Positions 11,917 to 24,280 of a stretch of 64,000 nucleotides of DNA are shown here, piece after piece. The stretch lies in contig OX123199.2 of assembly GCA_944739405.2 (NCBI GenBank), positions 7,677,898-7,741,897 on the forward strand. The letters are read 5' to 3'. The notes beneath the pieces were generated by a model. That model saw only the letters and a program-made list of their open reading frames with translations, ran no database searches and was not told where the DNA came from. The stretch is from Euclidia mi. Taxonomy: Eukaryota > Arthropoda > Insecta > Lepidoptera > Erebidae. The position numbers were made by a program, and so were the translations under genes. The number at the start of each line of letters is the position of its first letter. The first letter of the stretch is position 1.

Positions 11917-13329
11917 TGACAATTTTTCGATTCGTATTATCTTTTCGTATTGAATAATAATATATGTTGAAGATAGTTGTATACTTTATACTACAAAAGC
12001 TATTCTGTTGTAAATCGCATTTTATAGCGCACCGACTAACTTGGCAATAAAATTTTATAAATGTCAAGTAAATTAGTTAGAAAGTATGAAACTTACTTTA
12101 GCGAATACCCACTTACGTGGCATAACCAACAATTTCCAGCAATTATCTCTAGGTACCGATGACTCATACTAGGCTTTCCCCGATTTACTACCTAAATTGG
12201 TGATTGACTCACCTAGGTTGGGTAAATTTCGTTTCGAAATAATTCTAATTGGTAACCCTAAGGAAGTTTAAAATACTTGCCTATATGCTTATAGAATAGA
12301 AGAATGCCATTTTGGGCACAAGTGAAGACCGAACTAGAAAATGATGACATAATGCATTTTATTGTACTACTTAAGTTACTACTTCATAAAGAAGCCCTTG
12401 CTTTGATATTGATAAATTTAAAACTGTCTATTAGAAACTAATTAATTCCTTTTGGTGCTTCTAATTTTAAAAAGGAACTTTTATATAATGCCCTTAGACT
12501 AGGTACGTCTTTTCTGTGTCATAACAGGTGAAGTCGTTTATGTAAAACATTTTATACTTTTGAAGAAACTTTTCAAGAGCAAATTCTATAAAATGTTATA
12601 CGTAATACGGCGTGCTGTTACTATGTACCTACTATAGTTAAATTGAAGGGAAATAATTAGTCGCAAACTACGTCATACCTGGACGAGGTAATGGGTACAG
12701 CCAAATACTTTTAAAGTATGATTCATTCATCCGCTGTCATCGTAAATTGTTACAAATGCTAGGATTGTCACTGGAGACAACGTTAATTCATATAACCTGT
12801 GGTCTCGTTGTCCCATCGGTAGCATTAATATTTATTTATTTATTTATTACTATACTTTGTGCGATTAAGAGTTTATAATCTCCCAATCATTTTATTGACG
12901 ACTGATTCATAGGATTGTGGTCAACGTGTTTTAATTTCTGACGTTGTTTAAATTGTTTTGGGTAGTCATGTTTATAAATTAGCTAGACAAGAAAGCCAAA
13001 ACAATATAGATAACAATTAACAAAGAAGTAAGTAATCATGAAATGGGCACAGGCTCGTTCACAAAAATATTAAAGCAATTTAATAACTGACATTAAACAA
13101 AACGCAACGCATAAACTGTTAAACTACGGGCGCTTTTTCACGTTAGGTTTGAGTAGTGAGTAAACAAAAACATTTATTCAGATTTACATCAGAGCACTGC
13201 ACTAGATTTACGTGGCGCAGTCAATTGAGGTTCAGTAACTGCGTAATAGTTTACCAAGCTGATGCCTCTATTTAAAAGAGTGGACCGTATATTCGACATA
13301 CTTTACTTATAAAATGGGTTATAGTAATA

Positions 13330-13441
13330 GATATAGTCTCGCCCCCAATTACATTGGGACCGAAACATAACTGGCGAAGTGTGGGTGTGTATAACACCTC
13401 TGCCTACCTCTTCGGAGATAAAAGGCTTGAAGTTATGTTAA
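13330..13441 (+). repeat. Family B SINE fragment
   Basis: Contains TCGCCCCCAATTACATTGGG, ACCGAAACATAACTGGCGAA, ACACCTCTGCCTACCTCTTC and GAAGTTATGTTA. It matches the 3' two-thirds of family B. The open frame that runs through it has no recognisable protein. Confidence 0.75.
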
Positions 13442-14281
13442 TAGAAGACGTAGCATTTCCTAGCAGATCGAAAGCTAAAATCGAAGACATTTGGGATGAA
13501 AATGTTCCACTTCTTAAAAGTATGATACAGATGGGACAACAAATAACGACTACAAATAGGGGCACGTCCCTCAATACTGGGGAATACGTCGCAAGAAGGG
13601 GGCAAAACATGATTCTAAAATAGTAAGCAATAAGAGACCACTTACCCGCCGATCAGTTCAGTTTAGGCCTAGGAGTCGTTTATCTGTCCAAGAGCGTATC
13701 TTATAGTACGCAGCAGTTTGGTAGATTGACGGTATGTTAAACGCCAACAATTTATCTATTTTTATAAGTATCATTTTCAAAATGTTATGAACCTCTGCAA
13801 GTTTGTTTACATTCTTTATTTTTCACCGATTGCTTTACTACTACTGCAAGTGGAGTGTAACATTGAAGTGATATAAAAGCGTGAAATCATAATTGGCGCT
13901 ATTTCAAGTTGCGAAGTTTAAATAGTAACAATCTCTTATCATGATATAGTCTCTAAGCTAGTTGTAAAAATACGACACTTAAAATAGCTTATTTTACCGA
14001 GTGGTAGAAAGCCGATCTGGGGGCACGGAAATGCACTCGTCAAGTCGAAAAATACAAGGCTCGGTCGTACCATATTGAGACCATTCGGGCCATTTTCAGG
14101 ACAGGAAGACAAAAAAGGACGACTGTCCACAAAAAGATATGAGATCCAAACCAAACATAACATGTAACAAAATGCCAAATTGTATACGTCTCGTAACGCA
14201 GTTCTTGCTGCTGTAGCAAGTTATGCAATCCAATCAACCAAGTCTGTTAATTCGGTTTAGCTATCCATGGGTGCAGCTATA

Positions 14282-15565
14282 CGAGGGTCAAACTGAAAGT
14301 TCTTAGAAAATCAAAAACTGATTACATTAGCCAGTTATTAGTTTTATTATATATTTTCAAAATATTGTCCATTGACGTCAATACACCGCTGCATGCGATG
14401 GAACCACTGGGAAAAGCACTTTGCCCACTCGTCCTTAGGGGTCTCTTCAATGGCATCGCGATACGCAGCCACCGCTTCTTCAGCATTCATAAACCGTTTT
14501 CCTTTAAGTTTTTCTTTAATTTTTGGAAATAAATAAAAATCACAAGGCGCGAGGGGCTATACGGCGGGTGACCCAGTAATTCAACGTTTGATGTCGCCAA
14601 ATAGTCGATCGTTCGCTTGGCGGTGTGCGACGAGGCGTTGTCGTGGTGAAGGAGGATCCTACTGCGAGGTCGTTTCTCTCGAACTTTTTCCAAGATAAGT
14701 GGCAAACAATTGGTAGTGTACCGCAGAAACTGTTTTTTGATCCTCTAACACAATTGTTGCGAAATGACCTATCCTTCCAAAGAACGAGGCCACCATTTTT
14801 TTTCCCGCACTTCTATCTCTCTTCACTTTAGTTGGCAACTCCTCGAAAGGAAACACCCACTGAGCAGATTGTCTTTTGGTTTCAGGATCATAACAGTAAA
14901 TCCAGCTTTCGTCACCTGTTAGTATGTCGAACACAGCATTTGAGTCACCTCCGTTAAATCTTTCAATCATTTTACGGCACCAATCCACACGATGGAGTTT
15001 TTGAGCCTTAGTCAAATTATGAGGTATCCACCGGGCGCAAAGCTTCCTGACCGCTAAATGTTCGTGGAGGATTTTGTGCACTTGACTCATACCGATGCCT
15101 AAGCTTGTCCGAATCTGCTGATAGGTCACTCTTTTGTCAGTCTCTATCATACGCCGCACAACACAGATGTTATTTTCAGTCGTCGCCGTAGAAGGCCGTC
15201 CCTCACGTACATCATCAGTGAGATTAGTGCGACCACGTTTAAACTCATTAAACCAGTTGTAAACAGCCGCACGAGATGGGGCTTCATCGTGAAAGGCCAA
15301 TCGTAGTCTATCATAACTTTCTTGTTGACTTAAATGACATCGAAAGTCATAAAAAATCATTGCACGAAAATTTTCTCGTGTTAAATTCATGTTGACGTGA
15401 CACAGACAATTTTCAATTTGCCGCCAAATCGTAAAACAAATGACAAATGAATGAAATATATACTCAGTAATATTGGCAAAGAGTTCCATTTTCAAATTTT
15501 AGAATATTTTTTTTATTATATTGTTTATAAGTGGCCAGTTCTAAGAACTTTCAGTTTGACCCTCG
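14282..15565 (-). mobile_element. mariner-family DNA transposon, complete ends
   Basis: Terminal inverted repeats begin CGAGGGTCAAACTGAAAGTT at both ends and continue CTTAGAA on each side (about 27 bp). They sit directly inside a TA dinucleotide at 14280-14281 and 15566-15567, the signature target duplication of the Tc1/mariner superfamily. Total length 1,284 bp is normal for mariner. The single transposase frame lies on the minus strand and is broken by frameshifts, so the copy is immobile by itself but may still be mobilised in trans because its ends are intact. Confidence 0.95.
14347..15390 (-). pseudogene. mariner transposase, frameshifted
   Basis: Start chosen at 15390 (MNLTRENFRAMIFYDF), about 0.18 kb inside the right end; a longer in-frame extension to 15495 is probably not used. 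In order: N-terminal paired HTH region (residues ~1-110, including YNWFNEFKRGRT), WIPHNLT linker, first catalytic Asp in LTGDESWIYCY, second in LLHHDNASSHTAKRT, then the HPPYSP motif before the third Asp. The C-terminus reads WFHRMQRCIDVNGQYFENI and ends at 14347. I see at least three frame breaks: near 14697 (before REKRPRSRI), near 14555 (two bases missing right after YSP, damaging the residues following the motif) and near 14510. The intact family protein is about 345 residues and catalyses cut-and-paste transposition in the nucleus. No host function is indicated. Confidence 0.92.
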
Positions 15566-16151
15566 TAGAACCACTTCATCTTTCATACTATAACATTAGG
15601 TTGTTATACAGATCAACGATTATAAGTGTCATTTTCACATACGTATTTGAGGCTAAAGACACTTCGAATCTTCGTTTTCATAAGCTTAGTGATAGTCAAA
15701 CCGCTAGCTCCATTTTAGACATTCGAAGTACTTCAAGCCTTTGTTATTTAATGCCTTTAAACGTAAGAAAGATAAACTCGTTAAGATAATTACGTTATTT
15801 TCTACATCAAATGTAAGAATTAAATGAAATATGACCATTTCTATACAATATAATTAACGAGCAAACGAATCATCATCGTATATCGTCTATCGGCTTGATA
15901 CTTAATATCTTCCTATATAACTAATTGCGAAAAACATATTATATTACGAGACAGAATGAACCTTGCCTTGTTGACACAATACATAACAACAAACTTACGT
16001 AACTATGTTACCAGTGTTATAGACGCGAAAGTTTGTAACGATAGGCGGGGAAGGATAGGCGTGCTCTTTCACGCAGCTACTACTGCTACAGTTTTTATGC
16101 TACTGTGTCTGTATCTCTGCAAAGTTGCATGAAAATCCAAATTTATGGCAA

Positions 16152-16382
16152 ACTAGAGGACGCCAGCAGCTACGCCTGCATTTTTTTTAAATATACCCGT
16201 TTTGGCCGATCCCGTGGGAATTTCGGGAAATCCCTTCTTAGTGCACCCCTACGGTCCCCAAGGAACATACATGCCAAATTTCAGCTTCCTGCGCCCAATA
16301 GTTTCGGCTGTAGCGTAGACACGCTTGCGTTACTGACAGACGTCAGTCAGTCAGTAACGCAAGGATTTTATATATTAAGATT
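16152..16382 (+). repeat. Interspersed repeat, family E, with internal inverted insertion
   Basis: It starts ACTAGAGGACGCCAGCAGCT and contains GGCCGATCCCGTGGGAATTT, CACCCCTACGGTCCCCAAGG and CCAATAGTTTCGGCTGTAGC. It ends AACGCAAGGATTTTATATAT. It is nearly identical to 59127-59335 except around 16318-16350, where extra sequence makes a hairpin with 14-bp arms (CTTGCGTTACTGAC / GTCAGTAACGCAAG). Confidence 0.85.
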
Positions 16383-16507
16383 GGGGCTATACATAGTTGT
16401 TTTTTTTTATTTGTAAACTATAGCTTATAAATAGGCATAACGCAACACGACATAACCACTTTTTATTGTGACAATCGACACCCACGCGAGAGAAGATGGT
16501 ATTAAAA

Positions 16508-16680
16508 TATACTAGCGACCCGCCCCGGCTTCACACGGGTGCAATGTTATGCATGTATTGTACATATAAACTTTCCTCTTAAATCATTATATCTATTAAA
16601 AAAACCGCATTGAAATCCGTTGCGTAGTTTCAAAGATTTAAGCATACATAGGGACAGACGGACCATACTATGTAGTGAAT
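16508..16680 (+). repeat. Interspersed repeat, family D
   Basis: It starts ACTAGCGACCCGCCCCGGCT and carries ATAAACTTTCCTCTTAAATC, ATTGAAATCCGTTGCGTAGT and ACATAGGGACAGACGG. It ends ATACTATGTAG. The copy at 40088-40260 has the same blocks. Common arthropod non-autonomous repeat with 'CCCGGCTTC...TGCGTAGTT' layout; class not assigned. Confidence 0.75.
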
Positions 16681-16732
16681 AGTAGTAGTTACGCGACATG
16701 ACCTAATTAAATGCATAATATATCTTCACATC

Positions 16733-16982
16733 TTTTATCCCCGAAGGGGTAGGCAGAGGTGTATTACACACCCACACTTCGCCAGATATGTTTCGGTCCC
16801 AATGTAATAGGGGGCGAGCCTATTGCCATCTACCGGGCACATTGTTAAGCGAGCGATAATTAATATTTTTAATACACACATAACTTCGAAAAGTCATAGG
16901 TGTGTGCCCGGGGTAACTGGGGATCGAACCTGAGACCATCGTCTCGGCAGTCCGTTACGTACACCACTGGGCTATCGCCGCC
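16733..16982 (-). repeat. Family B SINE, near full length
   Basis: On the reverse strand: tRNA-like head with A-box-like sequence (CCCAGTGGTGTACGTAACGG), B box (GGTTCGATCCCC), then ACTTCGAAGTTATGTG-like joint, GGCTCGCCCCCTATTACATT, CACCTCTGCCTACCCCTTCG and GGGATAAAAG. TAAATGCA occurs at 16708-16715 and 16983-16990 and may be the target-site duplication. The head is SINE-derived and not a functional tRNA. Confidence 0.8.
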
Positions 16983-17221
16983 TAAATGCAATAAATAAAT
17001 GCAATAAATGTAATTAAAAGTAAAGTCCTTGATAAATCTGTGGAAGGGTTATACCTACGCTAATGCAAATGTTTTATAAGGCATCCGCCTTTTAAATTCG
17101 TTGAAACAAAAGCTAATTGAAATGGTTAATGTTCTTTGGTAATTGGTCTAAAATAGTGCAGTAGTCTATCACAATGTGGTGCTATTTTTTAACATTAAAA
17201 ATATTGGTATAGGTTTCTTCC

Positions 17222-17292
17222 AGATTCTTCTTATAGCCCTCCGCAACCCAAAGGAATAGTGATGTGCCATGGTTTAGACAAGTATTAGTTTA
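17222..17292 (-). repeat. Family A SINE fragment
   Basis: Contains CTCCGCAACCCAAAGGAATA and GTGCCATGGTTTAGAC, the complement of the GGTTGCGGAGGTC / GTCTAAACCATGG blocks of family A. It is short and decayed. Confidence 0.6.
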
Positions 17293-19085
17293 TTTCTTCT
17301 CATAGTCCTTAGATTTGAAACGTGTAACTTGTGTCTATAAATTAGTTTGGTTTTATATTCTGTCGTTGTTTTGTCATGAGGCCTATGTAGTATGTCACGT
17401 GAGATGATCTGCTTAGATCCGAAAATATGTAACAAGTAGGTACTTGTGACGTCACTCTGAGTGAGACTTATACACATATATATGTTGTAAGTGTGTTGCG
17501 GATATCCGAAACTAGTTGTCGGTCCACACGCATGACTTCAATTGTGTATAATTAAGTAAATTATACACAAATTGAAACAGCTTTACGTTTCTAAGGTTCC
17601 ATTAGTCAATATAGGAAAAAGAGTAAAATAGTGAATGTGTATTTTAGATACTCTTTTCCCCTATATTAGTATTTTTTAATATTTACAAATAACAATAAAT
17701 ACCTTAGTCATTATAAAATCGCAGTAAACACATGAATATAAAAGATTTATTTAAGTAATAACGTCGTTAGGTCATCGTCAACGTCATTAACTTGAACTTG
17801 CGACCTCTCATCATGAATGATTTAATTTAATGAGGCGAAGAAATAAAAGTATAAGCTTTTACAATTAGATCGTAATATGTGGTAATTTGACAAACATCTA
17901 CCAAAACAAGTATCTTTTCTATAAAAACAACATTGGTTTTATCTCAGCTTCTCCCTACAGATCATGATAAATCTATGGTTATCTATAGGCTGTCCTAGAC
18001 GTTTATTTGAGTGTTCACTCGACATACCATCTCCGGTCGGAGCAAACAGTAATTGGAAGAATATTGCGATGAAAGGGTCATGTCCAAGAGCTCTCAATAA
18101 CGTTGTTGAAGTTTTGCTTTTCATTTCTTGAAAATTTTGAATAAGCTCGGGTTTATATTTACATAGCTCTCACAATTCCTTTGCGTTATTTCTAGAACAA
18201 TTATGACCTCGGCCTATATTTACATCGACAGAATGTTCACTTGATTTCACTACTATAAAACCTGTAATTTGATCGGTGAAATGAAGTAAAATAATTGTTT
18301 AACGATCTACACTACGTCGCCGCGTCGTTCTCGAAGGAATAACCGAGCAGATTTCAAAATTATTATAGGTAATGCGTATACCTAAGTACTTTAGTACGCA
18401 TAACAGTTTCAACCGAAACAATAGACCAACCGTAGATTGAACAACGCTGTATGAATTGAAGTTATCGAGTACCGTACTAGTTAACAAAATGCGACTAGAC
18501 GATTAACTGCTGCCCAAAAGAAGCATTTCCCCTTCGACAACTGGCCAATGAAACGATGCAGCCCTGAAAGATATATTTAAACCTAATGCTCACTCTTACA
18601 TTTAGCCCGTTCATTCATTATTTACAGATTATTAGGACTGCCGTCCCTATTCATAAGTGGATGGTAATATAAACCTATATAAAATGCTTACTTGCTAGTA
18701 TACCATATTATATTTCAATTTAATTATTTTAAAATTATTTACTTGTTTACATTTCCACTAACTATTACTTATTATATTTACTATCTACAACTAACACTAT
18801 ACGCCTACAACCAAAATAAAAAGAAAACAAAATAATATTATACTAATAAAATACACTAATATATATATAAATTTTTCTGTATTTACACCTGTAACCATAG
18901 TATGAACATTAAATTTTATTTAATTTGCCTTATTTGTGGCCTGCTCCACCCCGCCCGCCGCATACTGCAACAAATAATTACTTCCCAACTTAGCAACAAT
19001 GTAACCGCAGCATCAATTTCAAATGCTCGACTAAAACTTGTTTAACTGGCTACTATTTACATTACGTAGTTTGAGTAAAATCCTA

Positions 19086-19340
19086 TTAAAGGCCCATCCA
19101 CACGGCACAATTTTACCACTGATCAAATTTTCAATCGAATTGGCTTTGCCCGTCTACACGACACAATCAAATCACTGATTTTTATTCCGTCCATCCGATT
19201 GGTTAAAATCTGGTGGTACCACAGGGTGGTACCGCCCACCCGATGAACTCGAGTTGGACGACTGGCGTCTACACGTCACGATTTCATCAAGTGATTTAGT
19301 CAAGTTGGACGTAAAATCGCGTTGTGTGGAGAGGCCTTAA
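19086..19340. mobile_element. TTAA-flanked MITE (piggyBac-like ends)
   Basis: TTAA at 19086-19089 and 19337-19340 flank about 247 bp. Its ends are related as inverted repeats: AGGCCCATCCACAC on the left, and GGCCTCTCCACACAACGC on the right when read on the opposite strand, continuing to GATTTTAC. TTAA duplication is diagnostic of the piggyBac superfamily. No ORF. A similar TTAA element is at 50688-50883. Confidence 0.65.
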
Positions 19341-20452
19341 CAACCAGTGAACGAAGCCATGGATCCTCTTTATTATTCCAATTAATAATCAGTAGGTAGG
19401 TGCTTATTATATTGAAAAACAAAACACAGTTTCATAAAATAATTTCCATGGTATCAAAACTTCTCGCTTGGTAGAGGCCCGCTCAAAACTTGTTTATTGA
19501 TGTTTCGTATTATTAATATAGAGGATCAACTTGGTGGCTTTCATTGTACAACCGGTCAGATTTTCAATAACCTACTTTGAAGGGGTTTCCTGGAATAAAA
19601 TTATTTGAAGACAACTATACAAGTTTTAGGTAGTCGATTATTACTGTTTATAACTTGTCGCAAATTGCTTTGATCTTTTGGTAGTGTTGAATTATACATA
19701 ATTATGTATCTACTTCTGAAAATCGAGAATAGATTAGTACCTTTAAGACTGTTATAATAAATGTTGCTGAAAGATTAAGAGCATTTGAAAGAAAAATTTG
19801 TGTCGTTTTTTCAGGATATGATATGTACTAACAAATTGAGCATAAATTTATAAAATAATTTAATTCGAAGGTTGTTATTGTTTTCCTAAAGAAAAACCAG
19901 TTCATATGAATAAGCCTCGGTAAAGCCTGTAAAGTGGGGTAGTTTCCAAATATTATATTTGTTTATCACACAACGTGTTTACAAGTGTTGTCAAAGAGCC
20001 CACAACAATTAGTGCATTGCTAAACGGCGAGTCGGTCGCATAACCCACTACGTAATCAGTGCATTATTTATTATCTTTATAGATTCTAAATATTCCTCGT
20101 AGTACTGAAACAATCATCTGTCAAGTTGCAGTAGCCAATGAGAGAGATATAAAATAATGTCCTATAGTCCCTCAAATCAAATACAAAGTATCACACAGCG
20201 TCAGAGGAGCACTTTTATCCGTAGATAGCCGGCACTCAATCCTCATTCAATAGTAGAATTGGGTCACATCCTAATAAAACTTTGATTGAAAGCTATGAAA
20301 AATATTGAATGCAATCATAAAATTGCCGCGTGCATTCAGACTGAATCGTGTGTCCAATAATAAATGCGCAACTGAGAGCATCAATCAACTTTGAAGTTGG
20401 ACCTCCTGAATCGTTAACGACCTAATGTTTTCTGGAACGTACCTACTAAGTT

Positions 20453-20825
20453 CATCCTCTTAGCGTTATCCCAGTTTCAATCCGGGGTCCGCTTACTAGT
20501 CTAACCGGATTTGGCTGAATATTAGCTTTTCCACGGAGCGACTGCCTGTCTGACCTCCGCAACCCGAAGGGATAGCGATATTCCATGGTTTAGACTAGTG
20601 TCCGTTTATTTTAGAAGGTACTGACGCCCTGTAACGATTGTCAAAGATCTTCATGACAACCGGGACCGACGGCTTAACGTGCTCTCCGAGGCACGGGACA
20701 AGCGATAATTAACAATTACATACGCACATAACTCCGAAAAGTCATTGGTGCGCGCCGTGGATTCGAACCCGATACCCTCTGCATGGCAGTCTGTTGGTAT
20801 CTCCACTAGGCTATCGCTGCCTAGT
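20453..20825 (-). repeat. tRNA-derived SINE, family A, full length with target duplication
   Basis: This is the best uninterrupted family A copy (373 bp). On the reverse strand it has a tRNA-like head (GCAGCGATAGCCTAGTGGAG, CAGACTGCCATGCAGAGGGT), B box GGGTTCGAATCCACGGCGC, the CTTGTCCCGTGCCTCGGAGA body, and a 3' end with CCGGTTAGACTAGTAAGCGG. ACGTACCTACTAAGTT is repeated exactly at 20437-20452 and 20826-20841 (16-bp target-site duplication), as made by LINE machinery. Confidence 0.93.
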
Positions 20826-21149
20826 ACGTACCTACTAAGTTAATATTATTTAAAACTGATTAGACTCGTAAGCATTTCCCGGGTTCCAAGGCGAATTATT
20901 TGACGTCCGCTTACATCGATAGCGCAATGATGATGACGATTTTCTTTAACATCATGTCTATTCTGCTTGTAATTAGTTAGTTAGTTAGTAGAGAGACCAC
21001 TTATGTATAAAATTATATGTAAAACGTAACATACTTATTATAATATAACGTAAAGTAAAGTATTTATTATAACTTCCTTTAAAAAAATTGTTTTTGAAAA
21101 ATATTATTTCAAAGGAGAGTAGAGATAGTAGTAGCAATGTAAATTTAGC

Positions 21150-21392
21150 TTTATTCTTGTATTTCTTTCTTTCTTCTTTCTTTTAATATACAACTCCCGC
21201 ATTAGGACTAAATCCTGTGTCGCGGGGGACTTTACAAACATACAACTAACGGACACAATGAACACCCAGACTCGAAACAACAACTTATGAATCACACAAA
21301 GTGTTGTCTCGTGTGGGGATCGAATCCACAGTACTTCGGCGCAGTGTCAAGCGGTGAGGCGGCCGCTTAAACCACTACGCCAACCGTGCAGT
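21150..21392 (-). repeat. tRNA-derived SINE, family C
   Basis: The reverse strand has head GGTTGGCGTAGTGGTTTAAG, CGGCCGCCTCACCGCTTGAC, and B box (GGATTCGATCCCCACACGAG). It continues ACAACACTTTGTGTGATTCA, and the 3' part contains AGTCCCCCGCGACACAGGAT, followed by a GAAA-rich tail (TTTCTTTCTTCTTTC on the + strand). It is followed by a small hairpin (GTGCAG...CTGCAC). Confidence 0.85.
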
Positions 21393-22639
21393 CAAAACTG
21401 CACACATGTCGCACGTCATGGTATTACATACACTATAATTAAAGAATAACACAGACTGAATAACATAAAGTTTCACTCAATTACAAGAAATGTTTATTTG
21501 TCTATGTTACGGGACAACAAAAAATATAATTTATAAATATTTTTAGTAGTAGTGTTTATTTAAATTTTTCGTACATTGGAGTTTGTTTGTAATAATTTGT
21601 AGCGTTGTACTTCGGCAGTGCTGATGAGATGACGATATTTTTTATGATAAACTTCATAATAACCGAATATTTATTGTCTTGTTACGATACGCTAATATAT
21701 CTCGATCGCTATATAAGAATACAGTTGCATCGGTTACCTATGCATTGTGCATAATTATATTGAAATGTGCATTAGGTCTGATCGACTTAGCTCGATAGTT
21801 CTTTCGTGAACGAACCGACAGAAAAGCTGAATACGGCGTGACAATATTTAGTGAATCCCGCCGATGCAATAGCAAATGGTAATGTCGTTCAGCTCCATTT
21901 ACCATTTTGGGCAGAGCTACATTGAAATTTGTTAGAAATTGTTCTCGTTCTAACTATACCTTACATGATATTTGTCTGTCAGAAAATAAGCTAAAATGGC
22001 TCTCCACTTCAGCTGATTTTACTTACATATACATATCTATTATTTAGAGAAATGCCTCTGTATTGCTCGACAAATTGCAATTTTACAGTATTTTATATAA
22101 AACCATTCTCACTTATTACTACATTTATTCCATTCATTGTCGATATATAATGCAAGTGTCCGTTCTTTATTTACGTGTATACCAGAAATCATAGGAATTT
22201 TTTCACTGGGTGTTTTATAGTATTATTAACACCATAAAACCAAGTACGAAATAAATATAAGTATTCAAAGGCCTACAAACACGAGTCACATCGCCAAATA
22301 AAGTACATTATATAACTGTTCAGAACTATCGTTTTCTCAATAGCAATACAAAACTCTGAACCCACACATACGTCTCTCGTAAACGTTCTCGCGGCATTCT
22401 GTACGAGATTCTTGTAAACAATGAATAAGCTAAGTCCTTGTGTGCGGTTTAAACAAAACGTTGCGTACGTTACAAATAGAGACATGTTATAGCGTAGTGG
22501 AAGACATCCAGCTGTGGTCCACGTGCCGCCGTTCAAATGGCCGGATAAACGTTTAATTGTACGAACTGCCGTGTAGGTAGAAGATATGTTAGTAGCCAAG
22601 GATACTTTATTTTAAATAATAGTTTTATAAATAGCTAGA

Positions 22640-22845
22640 AAATGCCCGCAGTGACGGCCGCCCTTTTTATTTCAATTTTGACGGTTTTTCCTGATCGGCG
22701 CATTGCGGTAAATCCCTTTCTCAGTGCACCCCTACGGTCCCAAAGGAACATACATGCCAAATTTTAGCTTCCTACTCCCAATAGTTTTGGTTGTGCCTTG
22801 TCTGTCTGCTAGTCTGCAACGCAAGAATTTTATATTATACAGATT
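22640..22845 (+). repeat. Interspersed repeat, family E
   Basis: Blocks ATGCCCGCAGTGACGGCCGC, CACCCCTACGGTCCCAAAGG, AACATACATGCCAAATTTTA and AACGCAAGAATTTTATATTA are in family E order. Diverged from the 16152 and 59127 copies. Confidence 0.75.
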
Positions 22846-22877
22846 TAATATTTATAGTAAAGTAATATGACTTCAGA

Positions 22878-23100
22878 TCTTCGTCATCATCTTGGCATTG
22901 TTCTGGTTGCAGGACATTCGCCTTGGAGCACGCTGTTCTACTTTACTTTTCTACTACGTCTCCAAATGGCCCGATCTTCTCCATCCTTAGTGATTAGTTA
23001 ATTGGCACGTATATCATCTCTCACAACGTTAAGCCAGTATTTATTGGACCGACCTAGGATTTGTTTCACACGTAACATGCCGATTGCTGTGAAATGTGGC
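22878..23100 (-). pseudogene. Degenerate LINE ORF2 tail
   Basis: The reverse strand reads NKYWLNVVRDDIRAN, a stop, then LITKDGEDRAIWRR and a KVK-stop remnant. This corresponds to the last ~50 residues of insect endonuclease/RT LINEs, where a 'GRP..RW...V..D......A.DR..WR' pattern follows the RT. Two in-frame stops are visible and nothing upstream of the tail is preserved. It is a molecular fossil without predicted function. Confidence 0.65.
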
Positions 23101-23272
23101 CGTACCAGCGTAACCGCAGTCTCTTGTAGTATATCTGCTATGTCACGCATATGTAGGACATGCTGCTAATAATTTATATATCAAGAAATTCCTACAGAAG
23201 TCAAACACGTGCAAGAGTTTGAATGGCTATACATTTTTGATTAAAATAAAACTTTATGGCAGACTGTAGTAT

Positions 23273-23412
23273 TGGCGTTTTTAAATCGCCGACATGCCCT
23301 AAATGAACAGGAACCGGCAGCGTTGCGTGCCCTCCGAAGCACGGAAGTGATCTGATGTAAATGCCACACCTGGTCACCCATCCAATTGGCAAGCTTTGCT
23401 TAACTTTTGCCG
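23273..23412 (-). repeat. 5S rRNA-derived SINE
   Basis: The reverse strand reads GGCAAAAGTTAAGCAAAGCT, then CCAATTGGATGGGTGACCAG, with the 5S box C-like sequence. A tail follows: CTTCCGTGCTTCGGAGGGCA and GGCGATTTAAAAACGCC. Same family as 9540-9722 and 27635-27815. About ten bases around AAGGTGG are missing between the two 5S blocks compared with the other copies. Confidence 0.75.
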
Positions 23413-23445
23413 ATCTACGACCGGAAAGTCAAATCACGCTATGAG

Positions 23446-23485
23446 CGGTGCATGTACATGTAGTAAGCTACATGTACATGCACCG
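23446..23485. repeat. Perfect 18-bp hairpin, 4-nt loop
   Basis: Arms CGGTGCATGTACATGTAG (23446-23463) and its exact complement (23468-23485) around TAAG. It is directly next to the 5S-derived SINE. The palindrome is not explained by a known element end. Confidence 0.9.
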
Positions 23486-24253
23486 TGCTTAGTTTCTACG
23501 GCGCTTATTTGAAACTGTTTCTTGCGTATCAATCAGCAACTAAAAATGGCATACAAATTTAAAAAAATATGTGATACCTACCCAAATTATTATAAGTTCT
23601 ACTTAAATACAAATTAGGGGCAGTATCTTGATAGGTAGATTATAAATTTTTTATTCGTACAAAGCGTTTTCTTTGTTTAATAAACTAATGAATTACTTAT
23701 CCTAAGTAAGTAAGAGAATTAACTCGTTACTGATACCAGCGAGTTGTTATTTATGAAATAAACTCTTAAGTACTCTTATGAAGTCAAACACCCAAGTTAA
23801 TGTTGTTCCTAGTTGTACGATATACCCTACGCTAAATTACAAAACAGAAAAAGTATACAAAATGCATCTTTCTACTATTACAAAAGGAAAGTTGTGTTGT
23901 AATGTGATGTGTGTCCTCTTTCACGCGAAAATGACTTAACGAATTTTTGATGAAACTTCGGAATTATACCTACCTATAGGTACATCAGATGGGCCAAAAC
24001 CGACACTCACGCGAGCAAAGCTGTGGACATAAGCTGGTCTACACTAGAGTTATGCATTTAAAGACCAGTGTGCTATTATATAAGAGCATTCATACTTCTC
24101 AATCCTCATAACAAATCAATAAAAAGCCAAGGTTCTGATACAAGTTTGATTGGAACGCTCCGATGGAACGGCAAATCCTTCAATGTGAATTGAATCATCT
24201 AGCACCTTGCGTTTATTTTACAGTATAAGGGCCTATCTCCACCGCGAGCGCAA

Positions 24254-24280
24254 CGATCTCTTTAATGATTAAAGAGATCG
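24254..24280. repeat. Perfect 27-bp palindrome
   Basis: CGATCTCTTTAAT, one G, then its exact complement. It lies inside a GGGCCTATCTCCACC-type sequence that may be the start of a decayed MITE. Confidence 0.85.

Noticed and set aside
20720..20825. tRNA gene (B box and A box visible)
   Set aside because: The boxes belong to the head of a SINE with a target-site duplication; no complete cloverleaf was recognised. The same holds for heads at 16733-16982, 39165-39322 and 60790-61012.
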